The position numbers were made by a program, and so were the translations under genes. This document shows, in pieces, positions 17,308-24,556 of a stretch of DNA of 46,635 nucleotides; the stretch's first letter is position 1; the number at the start of each line of letters is the position of its first letter. The notes under the pieces were generated by a model. It had not been told where the DNA came from and did not search any database. It saw only the letters and a list, made by a program, of their open reading frames with translations. Origin of the DNA: an archaeon (GTDB lineage Archaea > Thermoplasmatota > Thermoplasmata > Methanomassiliicoccales > Methanomethylophilaceae); the NCBI GenBank assembly GCA_024399215.1, contig JAKSHT010000004.1, positions 1 to 46,635 of the forward strand, in the 5' to 3' direction.

Positions 17308-17518
17308 AGAGATGTCTTTCGAAGAGAATCTGAAAGAGATGGAGAGGTTGGTAGAGGATCTTGAATCTGGCAAATACAGTCTGGAGGAGAGTATTGAGAT
17401 TTATGAGAAGGCTATCACCTTGCGCGAGAAGTGTCGGAGATTTCTTGAAGAGAGTGAGAAAAAGGTTGAAAAATTGATGGCAACTGCCAATGGTGTTGAA
17501 AGAGAGGAATTTCCCTAG
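17300..17518 (+). CDS. xseB: Exonuclease VII small subunit XseB
   Basis: Seventy-two residues forming the short helical hairpin typical of XseB: MSFEENLKEMERLVEDLESG, then LEESIEIYEKAITLREKCRRFLEESEKKVEKL. Several copies bind the coiled-coil part of XseA in the holoenzyme. The ATG overlaps the xseA stop (ATGGATAA), so the subunits are translationally coupled. Stop is TAG. Length and motif are fully normal. Confidence 0.93.
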   Translation: MDKEMSFEENLKEMERLVEDLESGKYSLEESIEIYEKAITLREKCRRFLEESEKKVEKLMATANGVEREEFP

Positions 17519-17641
17519 GGCTATGACAGATTATATTTGAAAATCCTAGATTGATGAGATTGAATAGGCTTGTCGGATATTGGTTCGCGGGCATATTGTA
17601 GGTGGGGGAATGAGTCTCTCTTTTAGTGAGTCCAGAATGAA

Positions 17642-18481
17642 ATGAATGTTAGGGAAGTGTTTGACAGCATCCGTAACGATATAAAGGATGGAAATTATCA
17701 GATTATAAGACAGAAAGTGGGAAATCTTATTGATTCGAACCCACAAAATATTGATGTTATGCTTGAGTGCGCTTCTTTATTGAAAACAGTTGATGATGAT
17801 GAGTATTGTCAATCAATTATTGATCGTGTCCTTGATATTGTGGAATCTCCTAATTTTGGTGTTGCAATTGCAATCAGAAATCTTGGAAGGATATCTGAAG
17901 CATATGGATTGATGAAAGATTTCTCTTGTGATTCTGAAAAACAGACTGAAATTGCTAAAACGCTTATGATGATGGATGAACCTAAGAAAGCCATGGAAAT
18001 TCTGGAGAAAAGGGATTCTCATTCAAAGAATGAGGAGCTTCTTAGATGTGATGTTCTTTGTTCACTCGGAAATTTTGACGAGGCTCTTTCTGTTGCAAAA
18101 AAATTAGTAAATAAAAAAGAAACTACCTATGACGTCCTGTCTAAGTTCTGTAATATATTAATGAGAATGGGCAGAGATAATGATGCCATAAAAATGGCGA
18201 AGTTTTATCTTAAGGAAAACAAGGAAAGTGCTGATTACTTGGCTTTGATGTCTTACGTCATGTATGTTGGCGGGAAAATTCCAGCAGCGGTAAATTATGC
18301 TTGTCGTGCATTGAAAAAAGATTGCGATCATATTGGCGCTTTGGAGATTATGGCAATGTGTCTTATTGAAAAGCAGAAATATCTTCAAGCGAAACTTTTG
18401 GCTGGTGCTATTAACGATAAGGATCCGGGTAGCATCACGGCAATTAATATTTTGGATATGTGTCGGAAAGCACAAAAATGA
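17642..18481 (+). CDS. TPR-like repeat protein
   Basis: A 279-residue soluble, mostly helical protein without signal peptide or membrane segment. Repeating alpha-hairpins with TPR-type spacing are visible, for example FDEALSVAKKLVNKKETTYDVLSKFCNILMR broken into DNDAIKMAKFYLKEN, AAVNYACRALKKDCDHIGAL and YLQAKLLAGAINDKDPGS. These folds mediate protein-protein contacts and do not reveal a function. It lies 120 nt after xseB and ends 17 nt from the convergent trkH. Similar TPR proteins are widespread in Thermoplasmata; no specific partner can be named. Confidence 0.75.
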   Translation: MNVREVFDSIRNDIKDGNYQIIRQKVGNLIDSNPQNIDVMLECASLLKTVDDDEYCQSIIDRVLDIVESPNFGVAIAIRNLGRISEAYGLMKDFSCDSEKQTEIAKTLMMMDEPKKAMEILEKRDSHSKNEELLRCDVLCSLGNFDEALSVAKKLVNKKETTYDVLSKFCNILMRMGRDNDAIKMAKFYLKENKESADYLALMSYVMYVGGKIPAAVNYACRALKKDCDHIGALEIMAMCLIEKQKYLQAKLLAGAINDKDPGSITAINILDMCRKAQK

Positions 18482-18498
18482 GTTGTTTGATGTATTTG

Positions 18499-19992
18499 TC
18501 AGCCTGTCCTTTTCATAGAACTGATAAATTCTTTCCAGAATCTTGGTGTAAATAGTATGATTCCCGAAATGATTTCTAAACGTCCAAGCAGCATGATGAA
18601 ACATAGAAAGATTTTGAGGAACCAATTTAGACCACAAATAGACAGCCCGAGTGTACCATTGAAAGAAGAGCCGGATGTGGTAATGAGTGCAATTGTAGTT
18701 AATATAGAGGATGGCAGGTCATAACCACAGATCACTAGGGCTAGGATTCCGGCAAGTGTTGTGAGTAAGAATAAGACGCATAATGTGGCTATTATGTTAA
18801 TAGTACGATTTTCAACGAAACCTTTGTTCAATCGAACTTCGCAAACTGCTTCTGGGTGGAGTATACTTTTTAGGCCGTTTTGAATGTATTTTAGAATGAC
18901 GATAAGTCGGCTTATTTTAATACCACCTGTAGTTGAACCAGCAGAGCCTCCAAGAAATGCTGCAAAAATGAGAATTGTTGATACAACTTCTGGCCAGTAT
19001 TCAAAGTCTACAAAAAATGTAGTTGACGTTGCGCCTATTACTGCAACTATTACATCTATAAAATCTGAGTTGAAGCCTTTTCCGATAGTATAGTCACAAT
19101 GAATAAGAATATAAATTAAGGTTATCAGTATTGAGTTCCATAGGAGAACAAATTTGAATTCTTCGTTGCTGAAGTATGTAGTATACTTTTTGTAGTAAAT
19201 TGCTCTGAAATGGAGAAAGAAGTTTATTGATCCAAGAAGCATAAAGATGCTGCAAACGATCTTTACCTTCCCGGGAAATTCGGAGAAGTTGCTGTATTTG
19301 CTGACCGGTCCGCCGGTAGATATTGTCGCTAGAGATTCACACAGAGAATCAAAAAAGGAAACATCTAGTGACATTAGCAATAGTACCATTGCTGCAGTTA
19401 AAAAGGAGTATACGCACAGGAACTGCTCGGCTATATCCTTTTTCCTAAGTGTGAGAGTGGATGCATCAGATGAGAAGGACGTGCTTGAATCGAGTAGTTC
19501 TCTGCTACCAAATCCAAACATTGGTAAAAGGAGTGTAAATAGCATAATAATGGCCAATCCTCCAATCCATTCCATAATAGATCTCCACATAAAGAGGCCA
19601 GATGAAATGCGTCTTACGTTTACTATAGCTGCTCCAGAAGTCGTAATATTAGAAGTTGATTCGAAGAGACTATCTGCTACGCTAAAACCGGATACCATGA
19701 ATGGTACAGCACTGAATATAATTGCGACGATCCAAACTATACCTAGTAAAAATAAACCGTCGATAGATCTGATGGTTTTGGGCATTTTAGTCGTTAATCC
19801 AATGGTTACAGAAAGTATGATACCGATTAGTATTGGTATGATAAAGGTAAGATTGCTAGTATTTTCGAAGATATCGATCAAGAAACATGGCAACATTGCT
19901 ATGGAAAGCCCAAGGAGTTCTATTGAAATTACACGAAGATATGCATTTTCTCTTTTATTATGTAGATTTATACTGAGCTTTATTCCTATCAT
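18499..19992 (-). CDS. trkH: Trk-type potassium uptake channel subunit TrkH
   Basis: A 497-residue polytopic membrane protein with the four pore-loop repeats of the Trk/Ktr superfamily: TSNITTSGAAIVN, ATISTGGPVSKY, GSAGSTTGGIKISR and TTSGSSFNGTLG, whose central glycines build the K+ selectivity filter. TrkH forms a dimeric K+ channel gated by the cytoplasmic TrkA ring. The gene begins 8 nt after the trkA stop, in one operon. It ends convergent with the TPR gene 17 nt away. Key filter residues are intact. Confidence 0.94.
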   Translation of the reverse strand: MIGIKLSINLHNKRENAYLRVISIELLGLSIAMLPCFLIDIFENTSNLTFIIPILIGIILSVTIGLTTKMPKTIRSIDGLFLLGIVWIVAIIFSAVPFMVSGFSVADSLFESTSNITTSGAAIVNVRRISSGLFMWRSIMEWIGGLAIIMLFTLLLPMFGFGSRELLDSSTSFSSDASTLTLRKKDIAEQFLCVYSFLTAAMVLLLMSLDVSFFDSLCESLATISTGGPVSKYSNFSEFPGKVKIVCSIFMLLGSINFFLHFRAIYYKKYTTYFSNEEFKFVLLWNSILITLIYILIHCDYTIGKGFNSDFIDVIVAVIGATSTTFFVDFEYWPEVVSTILIFAAFLGGSAGSTTGGIKISRLIVILKYIQNGLKSILHPEAVCEVRLNKGFVENRTINIIATLCVLFLLTTLAGILALVICGYDLPSSILTTIALITTSGSSFNGTLGLSICGLNWFLKIFLCFIMLLGRLEIISGIILFTPRFWKEFISSMKRTG

Positions 19993-20000
19993 CTTAGACC

Positions 20001-21323
20001 TTAGAAGTTGATTATCTTTTCGAGGCTATCTGTACTGACGTTATATGTAAACATAACCAAAACATCATTTGCGTGGATCTCAGTGTCCATCCTGGGGTAG
20101 ATTTTTTCTCCGTTATGGACAATGCATGTGATGCGGACACCTTCAGGGAGGTGAATATCTCCCATGTGTTGGTCCCGTATTTTGGAGTTATCTTCAACAG
20201 TTATAGTGAAAAATTTCTCGCCAGGATGTCTCATTTCAAGGATGGATTGTTTATCCGAAATCAGTATTTTTGTAATTTCGTTGGCAACAATACGATGTGT
20301 ACCTATAGCGCTTTTTATACCTACAAAATCAAAGATATCAGCGTACTCTGGCATTGAATACCTTGAGATAATTTTTGTGGTCCCAAGCTTCATGCCCATT
20401 AGACATGAAAGAAGGTTGGTTTCATCTCTATTGGTCATAGCCATGAGGACGTCTGCTCTACCAATATTTTCATTTTGAAGGAGGTGCGGATTTACTCCAC
20501 TCCCATTGACAACGACAACATTGTTTACTTCTCTTACTAACCGGTCACATCTTTTAGTGTTTGTTTCGAGTATTTTGACAGATTTTTTTCTTGATTCGAG
20601 AAGTTTTGCAGCTTTTAAACCGGAGAATCCTCCACCAACAACAATAAATTCCGATGCCTCGTGAGTTATGCCCATAAATCTATTGAATTCTGATACACCT
20701 TTTGAGGTGCCGAGAACAGTAATTTTGTCACCAGCAAGAATTTCCATTGTTTCACAGTTGACAATGGTTGTGTCTTCTCGACAAATACATACGATGGTAC
20801 AGTCCTTTGGTATCTCAAGGTCAATAACAACTTTTCCTATTATATTCACATGCTTGTCTGTGACTTCAAAGAGAACTATGCTCATGTTCATTGATTCGAT
20901 GCTGTCATAGTCAATTGCATTTTCTAGGAGTGATAACTCAACAATTTTATTCGCAATGGCAAGCTCAGGAGAAATAATTCGGTCAACGATTTTTGATGAG
21001 ATTTCAGTCATAAAATCCGGATTTCTAATCGTGACAATTGTTACTATTTCAGGTTTGATGTGCTTAGAAATCATTGCGATGAAGAGGTTATCTTCATCGT
21101 GCTCGGTTGCGCTAATTATGACCTCTGGCTGTTGTCTTTCAAAGGCTTCTTCGAGTGTTTTAGGATTAACTCCGTTTTCACACAAAGTTGAAACATTTAG
21201 AAGATCTTTGATGTTCTCTGCTGTAGTTTTGTCAACCTCGATGGTCATGACGTTATGGAATTGGGATAAAACTTGTGCACATGTGTATCCAACACTTCCG
21301 GCTCCAACAATAATAATATTCAT
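20001..21323 (-). CDS. trkA: Trk potassium uptake regulatory subunit TrkA
   Basis: 440 residues with two RCK modules, as in full-length TrkA. The first Rossmann fold begins MNIIIVGAGSVGYTCAQVL with the acidic end MTIEVD. The second begins FIVVGGGFSGLKAAKLL near residue 220 and ends VKILETN. Each is followed by a TrkA-C domain (IVLFEVTDKHVNIIGK; FFTITVEDNSKIRDQ). The protein binds NAD(H) or adenine nucleotides, possibly c-di-AMP, and gates TrkH. It is the first gene of the trkA-trkH operon. Immediately upstream lies a region that can fold into a closed structured RNA, which may control it or be an independent RNA gene. Confidence 0.94.
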   Translation of the reverse strand: MNIIIVGAGSVGYTCAQVLSQFHNVMTIEVDKTTAENIKDLLNVSTLCENGVNPKTLEEAFERQQPEVIISATEHDEDNLFIAMISKHIKPEIVTIVTIRNPDFMTEISSKIVDRIISPELAIANKIVELSLLENAIDYDSIESMNMSIVLFEVTDKHVNIIGKVVIDLEIPKDCTIVCICREDTTIVNCETMEILAGDKITVLGTSKGVSEFNRFMGITHEASEFIVVGGGFSGLKAAKLLESRKKSVKILETNTKRCDRLVREVNNVVVVNGSGVNPHLLQNENIGRADVLMAMTNRDETNLLSCLMGMKLGTTKIISRYSMPEYADIFDFVGIKSAIGTHRIVANEITKILISDKQSILEMRHPGEKFFTITVEDNSKIRDQHMGDIHLPEGVRITCIVHNGEKIYPRMDTEIHANDVLVMFTYNVSTDSLEKIINF

Positions 21324-21330
21324 AAATCAC

Positions 21331-21480
21331 CTAATAGGCAGGCGCAGATGTACTCGCCGATTCAAACGAAATCGACGCCTACTGGCCGGCTATTCATCTT
21401 ATGCTGCTATACCTGGCTCCTTGGAGGAGTTATTCTACGCTCTGACGCACACTGAAAGAACTTGGTTCGGATGCCTTAGA
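21331..21480. ncRNA. Candidate structured RNA (trkA leader or separate ncRNA)
   Basis: A stretch of about 150 nt, richer in GC than its surroundings, with ends that pair: CTAATAGGCA at 21331-21340 and TGCCTTAG at 21473-21480, leaving a two-base bulge. Inside are further stems: AGGCG 21340-21344 with CGCCT 21376-21380, enclosing CGATT/AATCG; GCCGG with CTGGC; CTCCT/AGGAG with a 3-nt loop; GAAC/GTTC. There is a TATA-like box on each side (about 21310-21320 for +, 21484-21489 for -). The minus box is too close to include the 5' closing strand, so a plus-strand RNA starting near 21331-21340 fits slightly better. A riboswitch-like trkA leader remains possible. I do not recognise a known family. 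Confidence 0.4.
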
Positions 21481-21603
21481 CTCTATATAAAAAATTCGTA
21501 TATGAAAGGGGATGATTACATTTGGTCTGTGAATTTGTTTAGATATTAAGTAGAACGTTTGGTTACAACTTAGTTAAATACGCAACTCGTGTTTATTTGC
21601 TCT

Positions 21604-21662
21604 GTTGTGAAGGACGTTCCCCTTGCATTCGGACTTTTACTAGCCCGGTCGTCTTTCACAAC
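21604..21662 (+). ncRNA. Candidate small hairpin RNA
   Basis: A 13-bp stem, GTTGTGAAGGACG at 21604-21616 with CGTCTTTCACAAC at 21650-21662 (one G-U pair when read on +), closes a 33-nt loop. A TATA-like TTAAATAC at about 21574-21581 is 25-28 nt before the first stem base. An AT-rich, T-rich stretch (21671-21700) follows. There is no coding frame here. The exact fit of promoter distance to stem start suggests a short transcript; I cannot assign it to tRNA, box C/D or SRP RNA. It could alternatively be a DNA-level inverted repeat or terminator. Confidence 0.35.
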
Positions 21663-21909
21663 GCTTTACTTAAATTTTTTAATTTTGATTTAAAAATTTG
21701 ATTGACATCTCCTAAAGCGTATGGTGCAAAATTGCTGTCTCCTTGTTGAATATATAGGGACGGGGGTTCAAGAAGGATTTAATTTATGGAGGGCGCGTTC
21801 TTTATCTATAGGTGGGGTAGCTTATCTCAGGGAACTGTTTGTTCTGGTGATTCGACGGTTGAATGAGTGCCCCTGTTGTGTTGATTGATCTTTATATTTG
21901 CTCTTCGGT
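21663..21909. other. Non-coding stretch beside orphan secreted-protein gene
   Basis: AT-rich sequence with an imperfect inverted repeat (AAATTTTT near 21673 and AAAAATTT near 21692). Short open frames here are not supported by any family resemblance or start signal. Probably contains the 3' flank of the leftward gene ending at 21910. Confidence 0.35.
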
Positions 21910-22500
21910 TCAGAAACGTTCTTTTTCCCATTTTTCTCTGAGACATTGTAACCTATGTGAATCTTTGTATGTGTTGATGCTATTTGGGAGTGAAGACAGT
22001 ACTGTCTTAGCGGCCGAAGTGACATCGTATGCCTTTAAATCTTTGTTATCGACGACCGTCTTAAGAAATTCTTTCAACCTTATCAGTTCTTGACTATACT
22101 TGAATTCGTCAAGATCTACCTTCTTGATTTCGTCTCCTAAGTCCAAAGAAATATATTGACCTAATAGCCAAGCATAATTGGAACCCATAGCATTGGCAGT
22201 GGCAATATCTTTCACTGACATACCTATAACAAGCCCTAACATGTAATTCGATAGTGCTTTAGACTTATCATCAAAAGAATCTAAAGTCTTCAAATAAGCT
22301 TCTATTCGAAAATCTTTAAAGTGATTATATTTTTCTTTAGTATCATTTTTCCCGGCTTCGTACTCATCTTTGAATGCTGAATCGTAGTTGTCATCACTCA
22401 AAGCTCCACTGCTATAACCCTCACTGTAAGCCAAACAGTTTGTTAGCACTATGAGTACAATCACACTGAAGGAAACATACGCGGAGGACTTGCCGTTCAT
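21910..22500 (-). CDS. Hypothetical secreted protein
   Basis: 196 residues. The N-terminus is a signal peptide or anchor: a short polar start, then VSFSVIVLIVLTNCLAYSEG, with cleavage plausible after NCLA. The mature part is acidic and helical (SFDDKSKALSNYMLGLVIGMSV, FKYSQELIRLKEFLKTVVD). There is no recognisable domain. It is a single gene with an AT-rich promoter-like region (GATAAGATAAT) right upstream of the ATG. It sits between RNA candidates and a broken gene in an accessory-looking region. The cysteine near the cleavage site may or may not be a lipid attachment point. Confidence 0.6.
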   Translation of the reverse strand: MNGKSSAYVSFSVIVLIVLTNCLAYSEGYSSGALSDDNYDSAFKDEYEAGKNDTKEKYNHFKDFRIEAYLKTLDSFDDKSKALSNYMLGLVIGMSVKDIATANAMGSNYAWLLGQYISLDLGDEIKKVDLDEFKYSQELIRLKEFLKTVVDNKDLKAYDVTSAAKTVLSSLPNSINTYKDSHRLQCLREKWEKERF

Positions 22501-22796
22501 ATTATCTTATCAAATCCCTTATTTTGTATCGTAGCGTTCTGTGTATAGTGCAGGCCTGTTCTTAAATCTATATCTTTCGATAGACTTGGTCTTCGGAATC
22601 TTTTAAGAAAATTGATGGAAATTGCGCGAGTGGGGTACTTTTCTGGGTGGGAGATATAGTATGCTATGAGTAGTACTCGGCGGCATACTTGGCTCTCAGT
22701 AACACTATAAAAATTTCATGGGGAGGCTTGTAGTTTAGACTCACGTGACACAAAAAGGCACTTGTTCACTGGTGCTAGGCTTATCGTGTATTTTTG
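22501..22796. other. Intergenic stretch with RCC1-linker-like remnant
   Basis: No intact gene. At 22753-22779 there is a segment resembling 271-294 of the RCC1 fragment (shared AAAAGGCACTT and GCTAGG); on the reverse strand it would read PSTSEQVPF, compared with PSAVKVPF in the RCC1 fragment. It is probably a leftover of the same repeat family. Confidence 0.3.
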
Positions 22797-24398
22797 TCAA
22801 CAAGGTGGATTAAGTGGTTTTATCGGTTTTACTTCCCAGAAAGGGGTTTCCTGTATGTACTTAATGAACAATTTGAAGTTGTCTCTTGTTTCTTGAGATA
22901 GGCTGCTGTAGATGATATCCAATTTCTGAGCGAATACCGCCGCGGAATTGAATTTTTTACTAAGATTGTACTTCTTCCGATCGCTATCATTGAATAGATC
23001 TTCGATTTGTGTGTTTTAGCGTAATGAAGAGCGTCTGATAATGTAAATACAGCAGCCTTGTCCTTAGCGACAGCTTGGAATTGCATTCCGGCATCATCGC
23101 TATCAACAAGAACGATTGGATGTCTACCAATTTTTTTATGCTGCCAATGTTTCCATTGCCACTTTTTTATTGGGGTCTTTGTCGTGGTCAATATACCCCA
23201 GTCCGTTTATTGGTATAAAGTCTATATCGAGATTCTTGTAGTCGCCTTCCTCTTTTGAACGAAGAATTTCGCACATAGAGTTCAGGTAAAAATAATCGGT
23301 AATTCCTTCTACAAAGACAGTTTTTCTATCGTCTGTTCTCATATAGTTTCTGCCAATTGTTAGTGCGTCTAGTAGTGGTTTAATTGTGTCGTGACTTCCA
23401 TAGCTTGCTCGATCAAAATTGTTAGTGATAGTTGATACACCGTTATCATGTCTGATGATGAGTCTTACTTCATCAAGGTGTCTTACATCTATGGCCATAG
23501 GGTTTTGGGTAGCCAATACGAATGTAACTCCTCTTTCTCTAGCAATTTTTCTTAGAAATGTTATGATATACTTAATACCACAGTTCAAGAGGTCTCCAAA
23601 ATTATCTATAGTGACGATATCTCCGAAATTCAGTGAATTTTCTATCGTCGTTTGTATGAGGAACTGAAGTATTAAATGAAAGCCGTGTGACTGATATTCT
23701 ATGTTTTCTTGTATGTCATTTCTGTGAATATATAGCACGATTCCCTCGGATTCAAATTTGGCCGTGAGACAATACGAGTTTTCCTTATCACACAGTAATT
23801 TATTTAAATGAATAGAGAGCCCTCTTAGTTTTTCGTTGGCATTATCTTCTAGAAGTTGTCTTTTCTTGAGGTTATCTCTTGCATAACGCGCTTTGCCAAT
23901 AATGTTTTCTTCACATCCAGCGGCTGACAGTACATAGGGTACGTACGAATGGCAAAAGTTATCTCACTTGTAAATGAAATCTGATTTCTGTAGTATCACG
24001 TAAGAGAAGTGTCCTACTTTGTTACTGAGCTATATTTAGACACGTTGCCAGAATTGCTCTTTCCTGCTTTACCGTTATGACCCGGCCTGTCTTCACTTGT
24101 CGTACTCTCGCCCGTTGCGTCTTTATCTGTGTAAGGCCCTACATTTGGTTTCATATGAATGTGTGGTGATTTTGAGGATTGTGCAAAATAGGTGTAGTCT
24201 TTTTCTTCGATATTTTGTTTACGAGACTTTTCAATGACACTAACTAAATTGAATTTTCCGGAGTTGTTGACGCCTAGAAGTATTACTAATCCTTCATCAT
24301 GCTCATCGTTCAAACAACGATTTATGCAAAGCCTCTCGGTTTTTTTCTACTCCGATGTTCCTAAAATTTGAAATTTCTAGGATTCTAGCGCATTCCAT
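22797..24398 (-). pseudogene. Broken OLD-like ATP-binding protein with TOPRIM domain
   Basis: Pieces in several reverse-strand frames join into one AAA/OLD-type protein. From the ATG at 24398: MECARILEISNFRNIGVEKN, a frame change near 24310, then LVILLGVNNSGKFNLVSVIE (Walker A with T/S changed to F), another break before SFCHSYVPYVLSAAG near 23960, and an open stretch through FESEGIVLYIHRND, VTIDNFGDLLN (Walker B region), FVLATQNPMAID and KTVFVEGITDYFYLN (TOPRIM start). A frame change near 23150 precedes IVLVDSDDAG (TOPRIM DxD), and a last one near 23000 leads to the tail ending NPPC at 22797. Relatives are overcoming-lysogeny-type nucleases or AAA_15 defence ATPases. At least three frame disruptions and a spoiled Walker A indicate a dead gene. 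Confidence 0.75.
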
Positions 24399-24513
24399 TT
24401 GAATCTTTCTGCCCGTAAGGGATAAAAATCAAAAATAATAATTTTTCTAGTTATGTCTATCATACTGTATGTTCTATATACCGAAGCAAACTGCGACTAG
24501 TTAAACAAAAAGG

Positions 24514-24521
24514 CTATATTT
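24514..24521 (+). promoter_or_regulatory. TATA box for the ribonucleotide reductase gene
   Basis: The sequence around CTATATTT lies about 40 nt before the ATG at 24557; the predicted start near 24541 leaves a short leader and excludes the upstream TTG at 24527 from the transcript. Confidence 0.4.
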
Positions 24522-24556
24522 GTTAATTGGACATTGCCTGCCGGCGTTGCTGGTAC

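Noticed and set aside
19247-20011. Plus-strand frame of 254 codons across trkH
   Set aside because: It is the complement shadow of trkH, whose pore motifs are unmistakable.
21331-21480. tRNA, SRP RNA, RNase P RNA or fluoride/c-di-AMP riboswitch
   Set aside because: No T-loop with matching stem, no SRP helix-8 motif, no RNase P core motif and no match to the riboswitch cores I know; left as an unassigned structured RNA.
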